Notes under the pieces: model-generated
Database searches by the model: none
Told to the model about the DNA's origin: nothing
The model's input: the letters and a program-made list of their open reading frames with translations, nothing else
Translations under genes and position numbers: made by a program
Part shown: piece by piece, positions 20,762-29,793 of the stretch
Position numbering within the stretch: the first letter of the stretch is position 1
Layout: every line of letters begins with the position of its first letter
NCBI RefSeq assembly: GCF_003056355.1
Contig: NZ_PYVW01000003.1
Coordinates: 1-64,000 of the forward strand
Reading direction: 5' to 3'
Length of the DNA: 64,000 nucleotides
From: Devosia naphthalenivorans
GTDB taxonomy: Bacteria > Pseudomonadota > Alphaproteobacteria > Rhizobiales > Devosiaceae

Positions 20762-21988
20762 TTAGCCGACGATGCCCTGGATGGTCGCCTGGGCCTGGTC
20801 GAGCGCATCCTTGGCCGACATCTGGCCGGTCAGGGCTGCTTGCATGGCGTCGTAGATGGCCTTGGAGATTTTCTGCCATTCGGGGTGGGGACCGCGCGGC
20901 TGGGCATATTGCAACTGTTCCTGGAACACCTTGAGCGCAGCGTCCTTGAGGGCAATGCCGGTTTCAGGGAGCGCGATGTCGTTGCGGGCCGGAAGGCTCG
21001 AGAAATCGGGGAACAGGCGCTCGTCCTGGCTGATGAAGAATTCGAGGACTTTGAAGGCTTCATCGGGGTTCTTGGAGTTGGCAAAAATCCCGTAGTTGAA
21101 ACCACCCAAAGCCGACGAGCGCGGGCCGCCTTCGGTCTGGGTCGGCAGCAGCGCTACGCCCCAATCGAACTTGGCATCTTCAACCATGCGGTCGAGCTCC
21201 CACGGGCCAGACACGGCCATGGCGGCGTTGCCGGAGTTGAATGTGCCGGTGGAGTCCCACTGGCCAAGGCTCAGCACGTCCTGGCTGGCCGATTTGGAAT
21301 CGACCATGGCCTTCCAGTAATCCAGTGCCTCGACGGCGCCGGGGACGTTGACGTTTTCGTAGCCTCCGCCCGCCATCTGGATCCAGGGCAGGAACTGGAA
21401 CGTGCCTTCTTCACCGGCGCGGGCCGAGAAGGTGATGCCATAGGTGTTGGTTGATGGATCGGTCAGCTTGGCTGCGGTATCGACCAGTTCGCCCCAGGTC
21501 TTGGGCGGCTCGGCAATGCCGGCCTTTTCAAACAGGTCCTTGTTGTAAAACAGGGCGATGGTGTCGGTGTATTTCGGCACGCCATAGAGCTTGCCGTCCC
21601 ACATCACCGAATTGAGCGGACCTTCGAAATAGTTGTCCGTCTTGATGACGCTGGAAGCGGCCACGCGATCGGTGATGTCCAGGAAGGCGCCACGCGAGGA
21701 GAACAGCGCGAAATCGGGATTGTCGAGCGAGATGATGTCCGGCGCATTGCCGGTGGCGAAGGCGCGCAGGGCTTCGTTGACGATGTCGTCGAACTGGATG
21801 ATGCGATAGTCGATCTGGATATCAGTGTTGGCATCGTTGAATTCCTTGCTCAAGGTGTCGCCGACACCGGGCGCGTTGGCGCCGTCGATGGACCAGACCT
21901 TGATGACGGTTTGCGCCATGGCTGGCACAGCCATGCCAAGGGCGCCCAGTGCGATGCCGGCCATAAGACCAAGTGTTCTCAGCTTCAT
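20762..21988 (-). CDS. Sugar ABC transporter substrate-binding protein
   Basis: A 408-residue family 1 extracellular solute-binding protein. It has a Sec signal peptide ([20 protein letters not shown], cleavage near AMA-QT at 25/26), then [16 protein letters not shown] and [17 protein letters not shown], typical of sugar-binding proteins. ATG 21988 is preceded by GGGAGG. The ligand is not readable; the linked oxidoreductase and isomerase suggest a sugar, polyol or oxidised sugar derivative. It is the third gene of the LacI-controlled operon. Confidence 0.86.
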   Translation of the reverse strand: MKLRTLGLMAGIALGALGMAVPAMAQTVIKVWSIDGANAPGVGDTLSKEFNDANTDIQIDYRIIQFDDIVNEALRAFATGNAPDIISLDNPDFALFSSRGAFLDITDRVAASSVIKTDNYFEGPLNSVMWDGKLYGVPKYTDTIALFYNKDLFEKAGIAEPPKTWGELVDTAAKLTDPSTNTYGITFSARAGEEGTFQFLPWIQMAGGGYENVNVPGAVEALDYWKAMVDSKSASQDVLSLGQWDSTGTFNSGNAAMAVSGPWELDRMVEDAKFDWGVALLPTQTEGGPRSSALGGFNYGIFANSKNPDEAFKVLEFFISQDERLFPDFSSLPARNDIALPETGIALKDAALKVFQEQLQYAQPRGPHPEWQKISKAIYDAMQAALTGQMSAKDALDQAQATIQGIVG

Positions 21989-22063
21989 TGTCGTTCCTCC
22001 CTTTTGCAGCATTGGGCTGCCGTTGAAAAATGGTGCAGTGCCCTCCCCGGCCCTGCCCCGCGT

Positions 22064-22960
22064 CTAGCCGGCGACGAAGTCTCCGCCGCGGCACTCCTTG
22101 AGATAGTTGAGCCCGCGAACCTGGCCGGTCATTTCCAGGTCACCGCGATAAACGGGGTCGTGCCAGCCTTCGATATCGATGGAGCCGGTGTAGCCCGCGA
22201 GGCGCAACTCGGAGATGATGTCGGTCCAGTTGCTGTCGCCGAAGCCGGGCGTGCGCATCCACACGAACGGCTCCTTACCGAAAATGCCGTGCTCGCGGAT
22301 CACTTCCCAGCGGATGGTCGCGTCCTTGCCGTGCACGTGGAAGAATTTGTGTGCCCATTTGCGGATCTGCGGCAGCGGATCGATCAGGTAGACCAGTTGG
22401 TGGCAGGGCTCCCATTCGAGCCCGATATTGTCGTCTGGTGTTTCGTTGAACATCAGCTCCCATGCGTCGGGATTGTGCGCGATGTTCCAGTCGCCAGTCG
22501 CCCAATTGCCGTCCATGGCGCAATTTTCGAAGGCGATCTTGACGCCCTTGTCAGCGGCGCGCTTAGCCAATTCGCTCCAGACCTCGCGATAGCGCGGCAG
22601 GCTATCGGTCAGCGTCTGGTTACGGATGCGGCCGGTGAAGCCAGCGACGCAGGTGGCGCCGAAATGGTGGGCGTTGTCGATGCAGTCCTTCCAGCCCTGC
22701 AGGGTCTGGCGGTCCATGTCGCCCTCTTCGAGCGGATTGCCGAACATGCCGATGGTGGAAATGGTGATGTCGCGATCGCCGATCGCGTCGAGCGAGCGCT
22801 TGCCCAGCTCGGCAATGTCCTGCCCGTTGGTGGTCTGCCAGAAGAAGGGCTCAAAGCTTTCAAAGCCGAGATCGACAATGGCCGCGATGTTCTCCGGCGC
22901 CTTGCCGGCTGTCGCCTGGATCATGGTGCCGATGCGGATGGCTTTGGCGGGGTTGGTCAC
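22064..22960 (-). CDS. Sugar phosphate isomerase/epimerase family protein (TIM barrel)
   Basis: A 298-residue xylose-isomerase-like TIM-barrel protein (AP_endonuc_2 fold). Likely metal ligands are the Glu and His in IAFENCAM, GLEWEPCHQ, FFHVHGKDA and DIEGWHDP. The family covers inosose dehydratases, ketose epimerases and hydroxypyruvate isomerases. The GTG start at 22960 has AAGGAAC upstream and lies 12 bases after the oxidoreductase stop. Paired with a Gfo/Idh/MocA oxidoreductase and a sugar importer it probably processes the imported sugar or its keto derivative; the exact reaction is unknown. Confidence 0.8.
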   Translation of the reverse strand: MTNPAKAIRIGTMIQATAGKAPENIAAIVDLGFESFEPFFWQTTNGQDIAELGKRSLDAIGDRDITISTIGMFGNPLEEGDMDRQTLQGWKDCIDNAHHFGATCVAGFTGRIRNQTLTDSLPRYREVWSELAKRAADKGVKIAFENCAMDGNWATGDWNIAHNPDAWELMFNETPDDNIGLEWEPCHQLVYLIDPLPQIRKWAHKFFHVHGKDATIRWEVIREHGIFGKEPFVWMRTPGFGDSNWTDIISELRLAGYTGSIDIEGWHDPVYRGDLEMTGQVRGLNYLKECRGGDFVAG

Positions 22961-22972
22961 GAAACTTGTTCC

Positions 22973-24007
22973 TTAAACTGCGATGGCGACGCGCTGGTGG
23001 GTGCGGGCGCTCTCGATGGCCGCAAAGACCATGGCGAGGCTCTTGATGTTGTCGCTGCCGGCGGTTTCCGGCTGGCGCCCCGCTTCGATGGCGTCGAGAA
23101 ATTCGGCGATTACGCTGGCATGGCCGTGGGTGTGGTCGGGGTTGGCGGGTTCGGGGATTTCGACGGGCGCCAGATCGCGGAAGAAGCCGGAGTCGCCAGC
23201 TACAATCTTGGCCTCGAACTGGTCACCTCCGTCCCAGAGAAGCGTGCCCTTGGTGCCAATGATGCGCCAGGCGCTTTCCCAGGAGGTGTTGGCGCCTTCG
23301 GCAGACCAGCTGCCGCGATAATTGAAGACGACATCGTCCTCGAATTCGAAGATGGCATTGGCGGCGGCGCCATGGCTGTACCAGGAGCCGCGCGGGTTGA
23401 TTTCGAGACAATAGACGGCCCTTGGCGCTTTGCCGGCCATGAAGCGGGCGGCGTCGAGCGTGTGGATGGCCATGTCGAGCAGCAGCACGTTTTCCATCTC
23501 TTCGCGGAAGCCGCCGAAATGGGCGCCGACGAAGAAGTCGCAATGGAGCGCGGTGAGTTCGCCCAGTGCGCCGCTTTCGAGCAGATGCCGGATGCGGCGC
23601 ACGCCAGAAATGAACCGGCGGTTCTGCACTACTGCGTGGATGCGCCCTGCGGCGGCGGCTTGATCAATAAGCGCGCGGGCGGCGGCGAGGCTCGTGGCCA
23701 TCGGCTTTTCGCTGAGTACGTGGCAGTCGTGCCGCAGGCCGATTTCGACTACGCCTTCGCGGGCCGCAGGAATGACCACGTCGAACAGCAGGTCCGGCCT
23801 GGTTTGCGCCAGCACGGCATCAAGGTCGCCGCCCGTGACGATGTCGGAGAGGTCGAATTCAGCGGCACGGTCCTGGGCCGTCGGCAGGTGGAGATCCACG
23901 AGCCCGACGATGCGCACTCGGCCCTTGAGCAATGGATGTTCGGTCAATGCCGACAACCAGCCCTTGGACATACCTCCGCAACCCGCGAGAACGGCCGTAA
24001 AAGCCAA
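22973..24007 (-). CDS. Gfo/Idh/MocA family NAD(P)-dependent oxidoreductase
   Basis: About 344 residues. The N-terminal Rossmann fold has a GCGGMSKG nucleotide-binding loop, and the EKP motif (SEKPMA, residues 99-104) carries the catalytic Lys. The C-terminal alpha/beta domain contains HTLDAARFMAG. Such enzymes oxidise sugars or polyols, for example inositol or glycosides to 3-keto forms. I chose the TTG at 24007 because GGGAGG lies 6 bases upstream and the Rossmann strand follows; no good ATG exists. It heads the operon, directly downstream of two LacI-type operators shared with the divergent regulator. Confidence 0.83.
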   Translation of the reverse strand: MAFTAVLAGCGGMSKGWLSALTEHPLLKGRVRIVGLVDLHLPTAQDRAAEFDLSDIVTGGDLDAVLAQTRPDLLFDVVIPAAREGVVEIGLRHDCHVLSEKPMATSLAAARALIDQAAAAGRIHAVVQNRRFISGVRRIRHLLESGALGELTALHCDFFVGAHFGGFREEMENVLLLDMAIHTLDAARFMAGKAPRAVYCLEINPRGSWYSHGAAANAIFEFEDDVVFNYRGSWSAEGANTSWESAWRIIGTKGTLLWDGGDQFEAKIVAGDSGFFRDLAPVEIPEPANPDHTHGHASVIAEFLDAIEAGRQPETAGSDNIKSLAMVFAAIESARTHQRVAIAV

Positions 24008-24070
24008 AGTGGAACCTCCCTGGACTGCAGCGTCTGGCCCATCTTTACGTGGGCGGCTCGGACGCAATTC

Positions 24071-24084
24071 CGTAAACGTTTACG
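24071..24084. promoter_or_regulatory. LacI-family operator 1
   Basis: The 14-base perfect palindrome CGTAAACGTTTACG has the central CG and AAACGTTT core typical of LacI/GalR-family operators. It lies 64 bases upstream of the oxidoreductase start and 156 bases before the LacI-type gene. Confidence 0.8.
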
Positions 24085-24121
24085 AGACTAGGGGCGATCT
24101 CTGCAGGCTGTCAAGATGGAT

Positions 24122-24132
24122 CGTAAACGTTT
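24122..24132. promoter_or_regulatory. LacI-family operator 2
   Basis: CGTAAACGTTT repeats the core of operator 1 about 50 bases away, with the last arm imperfect. The roughly five-turn spacing allows cooperative binding or a small loop by a LacI-type tetramer or dimers. Confidence 0.7.
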
Positions 24133-24239
24133 CTGGAACTCGACCCAACCTGTGGATAGCTTTGCTTGCAATGCCCCCGATCTGCGTTCATGACAGTGAA
24201 GGGGAATTGCTGCGGGGAGAATTTCCGGATGGTGAAATC

Positions 24240-25277
24240 GTGAAGGGTATCCGGCGCTTGGCGCAGGAACTTGAGATTTCCATTGGCACGGTTTCGCGTG
24301 CGCTCAACGGCAAGCCGGACGTGAACGAAAAGACGCGCCAGCGTGTGCTGGAGGCAGCCGCCGCGATGGGCTACGTGGCCAACCAGGCTGGCCGCAGCCT
24401 GCGCCAGGGGAGCACCAACGCCATCGGGTTCATGATGGAATCGGGCTCCGACACGGCGGGAAACAGCGACAACTTCTTCCTCGGCGTGTTCGACGGGGTG
24501 CAGGCGGTGTTCAGCCGTCACCATCTGGATCTGGTGGTGCTGCCCTGCTCTACCGAGGAAGATCCGACGCAGTATTTGCAGCGCATGGTGGCTCGGGGAA
24601 TGGTGGATGGCCTCATCATTTCGGCGACGCACCGGCGCGACGAGCGTATCGAATTGCTGAGCTCCGCGCGGCTGCCCTTCATTGCCCTGGGCCGATCCGG
24701 CACGTCGGGACCGCACCCGTGGATCGACCTCGATTTCGAGGGGGTGGCGAACCGGGCGGTGGACCGGCTGGTGGCCAAGGGACACCGGCGGATCGCCGTG
24801 GGCGTGCCGAGCAATGACATCAATCTGGGGTTCATATTCCTTGATGGCTACAAGGCCGCGCTGGAGCGGCACGGCATCCCGTTCGATCCGGCGCTGGTCA
24901 TCCGCGCCAAGTCGACCGACCAGGGCGGCTACCAGATCGCCCACGAACTGCTGGCCCTGCCCGACCGGCCCACAGCGGTGGTGCTGATTTATGAGTTGAT
25001 GGCGGTGGGTCTTTACCGACGCTTCAACGAGGCCGGATTGCGGCCGGGGCGGGATATTGCCGTGATCGGATTTCGCGAGTCGCCGCAGTCACGATTTTTG
25101 TCGCCGACGCTGACCTGTTTCCGCATGTCCCTGCGTGACCTTGGAATTGCGCTGGGCGAATCGCTGTTGGCGTCGATGCCGGCCTATGCGGAGGTTTATC
25201 CGCAAGGACTGGTCCGTCGGATCTGGCCGTTGGAACTGGTTGCCGGCGAGAGCGATGATTTTACGGTAGACGTCTAG
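24240..25277 (+). CDS. LacI-family transcriptional regulator
   Basis: A 345-residue regulator. The helix-turn-helix is at residues 4-23 (IRRLAQELEISIGTVSRALN) with the hinge helix near ANQAGRSLRQG. A periplasmic-binding-type effector domain follows (AIGFMMESGSD..., WIDLDFEGVANRAVDRLVAKGHRRI). I chose the GTG at 24240 so that the protein begins MKGIRRLAQ, the usual start of this subfamily; longer readings prepend operator DNA. It is divergent from the oxidoreductase-led sugar operon with two matching operators between, so it most likely represses that operon and itself. Its TAG directly abuts the reverse-strand stop of phnE2. Confidence 0.87.
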   Translation: MKGIRRLAQELEISIGTVSRALNGKPDVNEKTRQRVLEAAAAMGYVANQAGRSLRQGSTNAIGFMMESGSDTAGNSDNFFLGVFDGVQAVFSRHHLDLVVLPCSTEEDPTQYLQRMVARGMVDGLIISATHRRDERIELLSSARLPFIALGRSGTSGPHPWIDLDFEGVANRAVDRLVAKGHRRIAVGVPSNDINLGFIFLDGYKAALERHGIPFDPALVIRAKSTDQGGYQIAHELLALPDRPTAVVLIYELMAVGLYRRFNEAGLRPGRDIAVIGFRESPQSRFLSPTLTCFRMSLRDLGIALGESLLASMPAYAEVYPQGLVRRIWPLELVAGESDDFTVDV

Positions 25278-26618
25278 CTAGTGCGTCGTACCGATGAGGC
25301 GGCTCCGTATCGCGTTCGAAACGTTGTCGAACAGGAAGACCACGAGCAGGATCAGCAGCACCATATAGGCAACCTTGTCCCAGTCCGAATTGGTGCCCAT
25401 GGCTTCGAGCAGCTTGAGCCCTATGCCCCCGGCTCCCACGGCGCCGATCACCGTGGCCGAGCGGGTGTTGCTTTCCCAGAAATACAGCGATTGCGAAATG
25501 AATACCGGCAGCACCTGCGGCACGACACCGAAGCGGTTGACCGCCGCTGGCGAAGCGCCGACGGACTTGATGCCTTCGCGTTGCTTGTCGTCGAGATTTT
25601 CCAGCGCCTCGGCATAGACCTTGCCCAGCGCGCCGGTGTCGGCGAAGAAAATCGCGGCGATGCCGGGGATCGGTCCGGGGCCGAAGCCACGCGTGAAGAA
25701 CAGCGCCCAGATCAGCATGTCGATGGAGCGCAGGAAGTCGAAGCTGCGCTTCATCAGCCAGTTGGCGGGCCTGCTGGCGGTGATGTTGCGGGCCGCAATG
25801 AAGGCCAGCGGGAACGCCACCAAGGTCGCGAACAGCGTACCCACAAAGGCCATCACCAGCGTCTGCATCAGCTTGGCCAGGATGTCGCCGTGCTGCCAGG
25901 CGCGGTTGCCCAACCATTCGTCGAGCACCAGTTGCGCATTGGATTTTTCCGCAACAACGCGATCACTGCTGAAGACCAGCCCGATGGTGGAGAAAAGGTC
26001 ATTCCCCCAGAGCGGCGAACTCGGGTCGTAGAGGAAATTGGCCCAGCCAAGGAAGCGGCGCTGCACGGCGACCTGGTTGTCGCGAATTTCGGCCTGGCCG
26101 GCAAAGCCATAGTTGACCAGTACCTTGCGGCCGTCCTGTTCGATTTCGGGCGGCGCGTTTTCAGGTGCAAGTGCGGCATCATCGGTGATCGCGATGGCAT
26201 AGGGTACGCCATCGAGATAGACGTCGACCTGTGCCGTGGAAATCTCCAGCCGATTGCTCTCGCTGCCGAAAGTGGCGGTCATGCTGCCATTTGCGTGCGG
26301 GGTCAGCCAGTCAATCGTGGCGCCTTCGGCATATTGGCCGCGGCTCGACCATTGTGGCACCACGGCGTCGTCCTGGAAGCGCAGGCGGGGTTGGGCGCGC
26401 CAGGAGTACCAGTCCTGGACATAGATCGCCGCGCGATCCCATCTGCCGTTCTTCAGCGCCGGCCCGACGGAAAAGAAGAACCAGCAGAAGATCAGGTAGA
26501 GCAAGGCCAGCCCTGCCCCGACCAGCAGGCCCCAGCGGCGGAGGAAATTGGGCTGGAATACTTCGGGGTATTTCTTTTCGAGCCGGGTGCGCTCGGCCAT
26601 GCTGATCGTGATCATCAT
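25278..26618 (-). CDS. phnE: Phosphonate ABC transporter permease PhnE2, with large extra domain
   Basis: A 446-residue permease. Residues 250-440 form the PhnE/BPD_transp_1 membrane domain (LAFIAARNIT, GFGPGPIPGIAAIFF, SVGASPAAVNRFGVVPQVLP, TVIGAVGAGGIG). A first helix (about 29-51) is followed by roughly 190 residues of mostly soluble sequence (52-245) absent from the usual PhnE of about 260-280 residues. By topology this insert should face the periplasm. The ATG overlaps the stop of phnE1 (ATGA). Paired PhnE1/PhnE2 permeases are known in several phn operons. It imports phosphonate delivered by PhnD and energised by PhnC. It is the last gene of the phn operon. Confidence 0.87.
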   Translation of the reverse strand: MMITISMAERTRLEKKYPEVFQPNFLRRWGLLVGAGLALLYLIFCWFFFSVGPALKNGRWDRAAIYVQDWYSWRAQPRLRFQDDAVVPQWSSRGQYAEGATIDWLTPHANGSMTATFGSESNRLEISTAQVDVYLDGVPYAIAITDDAALAPENAPPEIEQDGRKVLVNYGFAGQAEIRDNQVAVQRRFLGWANFLYDPSSPLWGNDLFSTIGLVFSSDRVVAEKSNAQLVLDEWLGNRAWQHGDILAKLMQTLVMAFVGTLFATLVAFPLAFIAARNITASRPANWLMKRSFDFLRSIDMLIWALFFTRGFGPGPIPGIAAIFFADTGALGKVYAEALENLDDKQREGIKSVGASPAAVNRFGVVPQVLPVFISQSLYFWESNTRSATVIGAVGAGGIGLKLLEAMGTNSDWDKVAYMVLLILLVVFLFDNVSNAIRSRLIGTTH

Positions 26619-27586
26619 GCCGCTCCCCGGCCCAACTCGAAACTTGGATTGCCCACGAGCCTGCGGCGCAGATAGCCCGAGAATTGATCGATGATGACGA
26701 TGGTCACCAGCAGCAGGATGACGATGGCATAGGTTTTTGCCGCATGGTCGCGGCCGATGGAAAGCCGGAATACCTCGCCGATGCCGCCGCCACCGACAGC
26801 GCCGATGATGGTGGAGGCGCGCACGTTGATCTCGGCGCGCAGCAGCGTGTAGCTCACGAAATTGGGCAGCACCTGTGGCACGATGCCGAACCGTACCCGC
26901 TCGAACCAGTTAGCGCCCACCGACCGCAGCCCTTCCTCGGGCTTCATATCAGCGTTTTCCACGACCTCGAAGAAGAGCTTGCCGAGCGCGCCAATGGTGT
27001 GGAACGAAATGGCGGCAATGGCCGCGATCGGGCCGATGGAAAGCACGGCAGTCAAAAGCCCCGCGATGACGATCTCGGGAAAGGCGCGCATTACCTCCAT
27101 GCTGCGCCGCACGAACCAGCGCACCGCGCCCGCGCCGACCAGATTGGTGGCCGCGAAAAAGCACAGGCAAAACGCCAGGGTCCCGCCGATGATCGTGGAG
27201 ACGATGGCGATATTGACCGTGATGATCAGCTGGTAGATGAAATGGGGGATGTAGAACGTGTCCCCGATATAGTACCGGTCTGACGTGTAGTCGAATTTGA
27301 GCGAGCCATCGTCGTAGGGCGAGGGAAGATCGAACATGGCACGCACGATCTCGAAGGGATCGTTCGGCACGAAGCTCTTCAGGAAATCGAACAGATAGGG
27401 CAGCCGTTCGATGAACTTGCCCGAATTGGCGGCATTGGCATAGTTCATCGCCAGAACCAGCGCTGCCAGCACGCCCAGAACGATCAACACCGAATAGACC
27501 CGCCGCGTCATCACCTGCCCGCGGTAATGCTGCAGTAGAGTTGCGGATGCGGGGCTGAGCTCGGACGTGTGGGCGATGTCGGCCAT
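26615..27586 (-). CDS. phnE: Phosphonate ABC transporter permease PhnE1
   Basis: A 323-residue PhnE-family permease. A helix at about 30-47 is followed by a soluble loop of about 65 residues and then the membrane domain from about 118 (LIITVNIAIVSTIIGGTLAF, AFPEIVIAGLLTAVLSIGP, RSVGANWFERVRFGIVPQVLP, STIIGAVGGGGIGEVF). The C-terminus resembles PhnE of C-P lyase operons. It is separated from phnD by a family D repeat region and overlaps phnE2. It should form a heterodimer with PhnE2. Confidence 0.87.
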   Translation of the reverse strand: MADIAHTSELSPASATLLQHYRGQVMTRRVYSVLIVLGVLAALVLAMNYANAANSGKFIERLPYLFDFLKSFVPNDPFEIVRAMFDLPSPYDDGSLKFDYTSDRYYIGDTFYIPHFIYQLIITVNIAIVSTIIGGTLAFCLCFFAATNLVGAGAVRWFVRRSMEVMRAFPEIVIAGLLTAVLSIGPIAAIAAISFHTIGALGKLFFEVVENADMKPEEGLRSVGANWFERVRFGIVPQVLPNFVSYTLLRAEINVRASTIIGAVGGGGIGEVFRLSIGRDHAAKTYAIVILLLVTIVIIDQFSGYLRRRLVGNPSFELGRGAA

Positions 27587-27630
27587 GAAGCGCCTCGGTT
27601 GTAGTCGTGACTTGCGCTGAAGTAGCAGTC

Positions 27631-27744
27631 GACACCCTCCCCCGTGCGGGGAGGGATCAAGGGTGGGGGGTGTCTGGCCTCGAAATCGGGGCGAACCGAC
27701 ACCCCCTCCCAGCCTCCCCCGTCAAGGGGGAGGTGCCGTTCCGT
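27631..27744. repeat. Intergenic repeat region inside the phn operon (family D)
   Basis: ACACCCTCCCCCGTGCGGGG followed by AGGGATCAAGGGTGGGGGG, then a second unit ACACCCCCTCCC...CCCCCGTCAAGGGGGAGGTG. The blocks are palindromic and similar to those at 5948 and 17741. The region separates phnD from phnE1. Confidence 0.65.
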
Positions 27745-27754
27745 GGTTGTGGCT

Positions 27755-28657
27755 TTAGCCGCCGATCACCGACTTGCGGGCGTCGATGATGGTCTGGTAC
27801 ATTTCCTGTCCGGCGGGCACGAAATTGGTGTAGCCGCCGGCGGTGAAGGCGTCGAAGCACTCGAAATCAGTCTCGGGCAGCGCGGTGAAGAAGGCGGTGA
27901 CCTTTTCCTTCATCTCGTCGGAAAGCTTGTTGGACACCATCAGCGGACCGTTGGGGATGATCGGCGACTGCCAGACTTCCACCAGATCGTCCATGTCGAG
28001 CATGCCCTTGTCGACCATGATGCGCAGGTTGCCCGACGTATAGCCTTCGCTCCATTCACCCTGGCCCGAACCAAAGGTCGTGCCGACGTCCCAGTTGCCG
28101 TCGAGTACGCCGAGAACCAGGTTTTCGTGGCCGCCACCGAAGCCGGTTTCGACATAGAATTCGTCAATTGGCGCGCCGATGTCGTTCGGAAGCGAAACGT
28201 TCGGGACGAGGTAGCCGGAGGTCGAATCCGGATCGGCAAAGCCGAGCTTCTTGCCCTCGGTGGAGGCCAGGTCGGTAATGCCGCTATCGGCGCGAGCCAC
28301 CATGATCGAGTGGTAGCCGGTCGAGCCGTCGGCCTGCTGCGTGGTCAGCACGGGCTCCACGGCTTCGGGGTCCGACAGGTAGATCGAGGCATAGGAAGAG
28401 GCGCCCATGATGGCGATGTCGATGGTGCCGCCGAGCAGGCCCTGGATCACGCCGTTATAATCCGGCGAAGGAAAGAACTGCACTTCGGAGGCGCCGGTCG
28501 CGGCCTTCATCGGTTCGGCGATACATTCGGAACGACGCAGTTGGTCGCTCTCGTTCTCGCCGCCATCGAGGCCGATGCGCAGGACGGCAGTGTCCTGGGC
28601 GAAAGCGGCGGAAGACATGGAAAGGGCGACGGAAGCCAGAAGCAGTTTGCGGATCAC
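27755..28657 (-). CDS. phnD: Phosphonate ABC transporter substrate-binding protein PhnD
   Basis: A 300-residue periplasmic binding protein with a Sec signal peptide (cleavage after AFA, near residue 20). The mature start is AVLRIGLDGGENESDQLRRS, with QFFPSPDYNGVIQGLLGGTIDIAIMGASSYASIY and GYHSIMVARADSGI; these match PhnD. It captures phosphonates (E. coli PhnD prefers 2-aminoethylphosphonate) for the PhnC-E1-E2 importer. It lies 71 bases after phnC and before the repeat-separated phnE genes. Confidence 0.9.
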   Translation of the reverse strand: MIRKLLLASVALSMSSAAFAQDTAVLRIGLDGGENESDQLRRSECIAEPMKAATGASEVQFFPSPDYNGVIQGLLGGTIDIAIMGASSYASIYLSDPEAVEPVLTTQQADGSTGYHSIMVARADSGITDLASTEGKKLGFADPDSTSGYLVPNVSLPNDIGAPIDEFYVETGFGGGHENLVLGVLDGNWDVGTTFGSGQGEWSEGYTSGNLRIMVDKGMLDMDDLVEVWQSPIIPNGPLMVSNKLSDEMKEKVTAFFTALPETDFECFDAFTAGGYTNFVPAGQEMYQTIIDARKSVIGG

Positions 28658-28728
28658 GGGAGGTCTCCTTTGGTGACGCTTGGTTTTTCGGCAGCCTGCC
28701 TTGAGGCAGCGCGAAACTTGAATTTATG

Positions 28729-29541
<813 letters not shown>

Positions 29542-29586
29542 CCGGGCGCCCTCGCCGTTGAACTGCGGCAGACCTAGGGCGATGTG

Positions 29587-29626
29587 GTGACGGCTAGATA
29601 ACACTTGGATGACGGTTCGGTGACTG
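29587..29626 (-). promoter_or_regulatory. PHO box: four PhoB heptamers upstream of phnC
   Basis: Read on the minus strand, four heptamers follow at exact 11-base periods: CAGTCAC (29626-29620), CCGTCAT (29615-29609), GTGTTAT (29604-29598), CCGTCAC (29593-29587), with 4-base spacers CGAA, CCAA, CTAG. The PhoB consensus is tandem CTGTCAT/C with the same period. It is placed 46 bases before the phnC start. Confidence 0.78.
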
Positions 29627-29736
29627 TACACCGGGTTGGTGACATGGGGTGATAATGGGTGGCACCAGACCCGCCATCCTTGAGCCGGGGACATCCTCAG
29701 ACGCCTTGTTGGTGACGAAAGCCGCCACCTTGCGGG

Positions 29737-29782
29737 AGCGGCTTGATCTCGGGCTAGATCCCGGCTCAAGGCCGGAATGACA
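29737..29782. repeat. Degenerate intergenic palindrome upstream of the phnC promoter
   Basis: GCGGCTTGATCTCGGGCT, GATCCCGG and CTCAAGGCCGGAATGACATC form imperfect inverted repeats related to families A and C. The element lies between the acetyltransferase gene and the phnC PHO box and may end the upstream transcript. Confidence 0.5.
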
Positions 29783-29793
29783 TCGCGTTTTGG

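Noticed and set aside
21911..24091. Plus-strand open frame of 726 codons
   Set aside because: It lies opposite the isomerase and oxidoreductase genes, which have clear families, ribosome sites and operon order. The long frame is a by-product of high GC in the third codon position.
25281..26675. Plus-strand open frame of 464 codons
   Set aside because: Antisense shadow of phnE2; no family features and no ribosome site.
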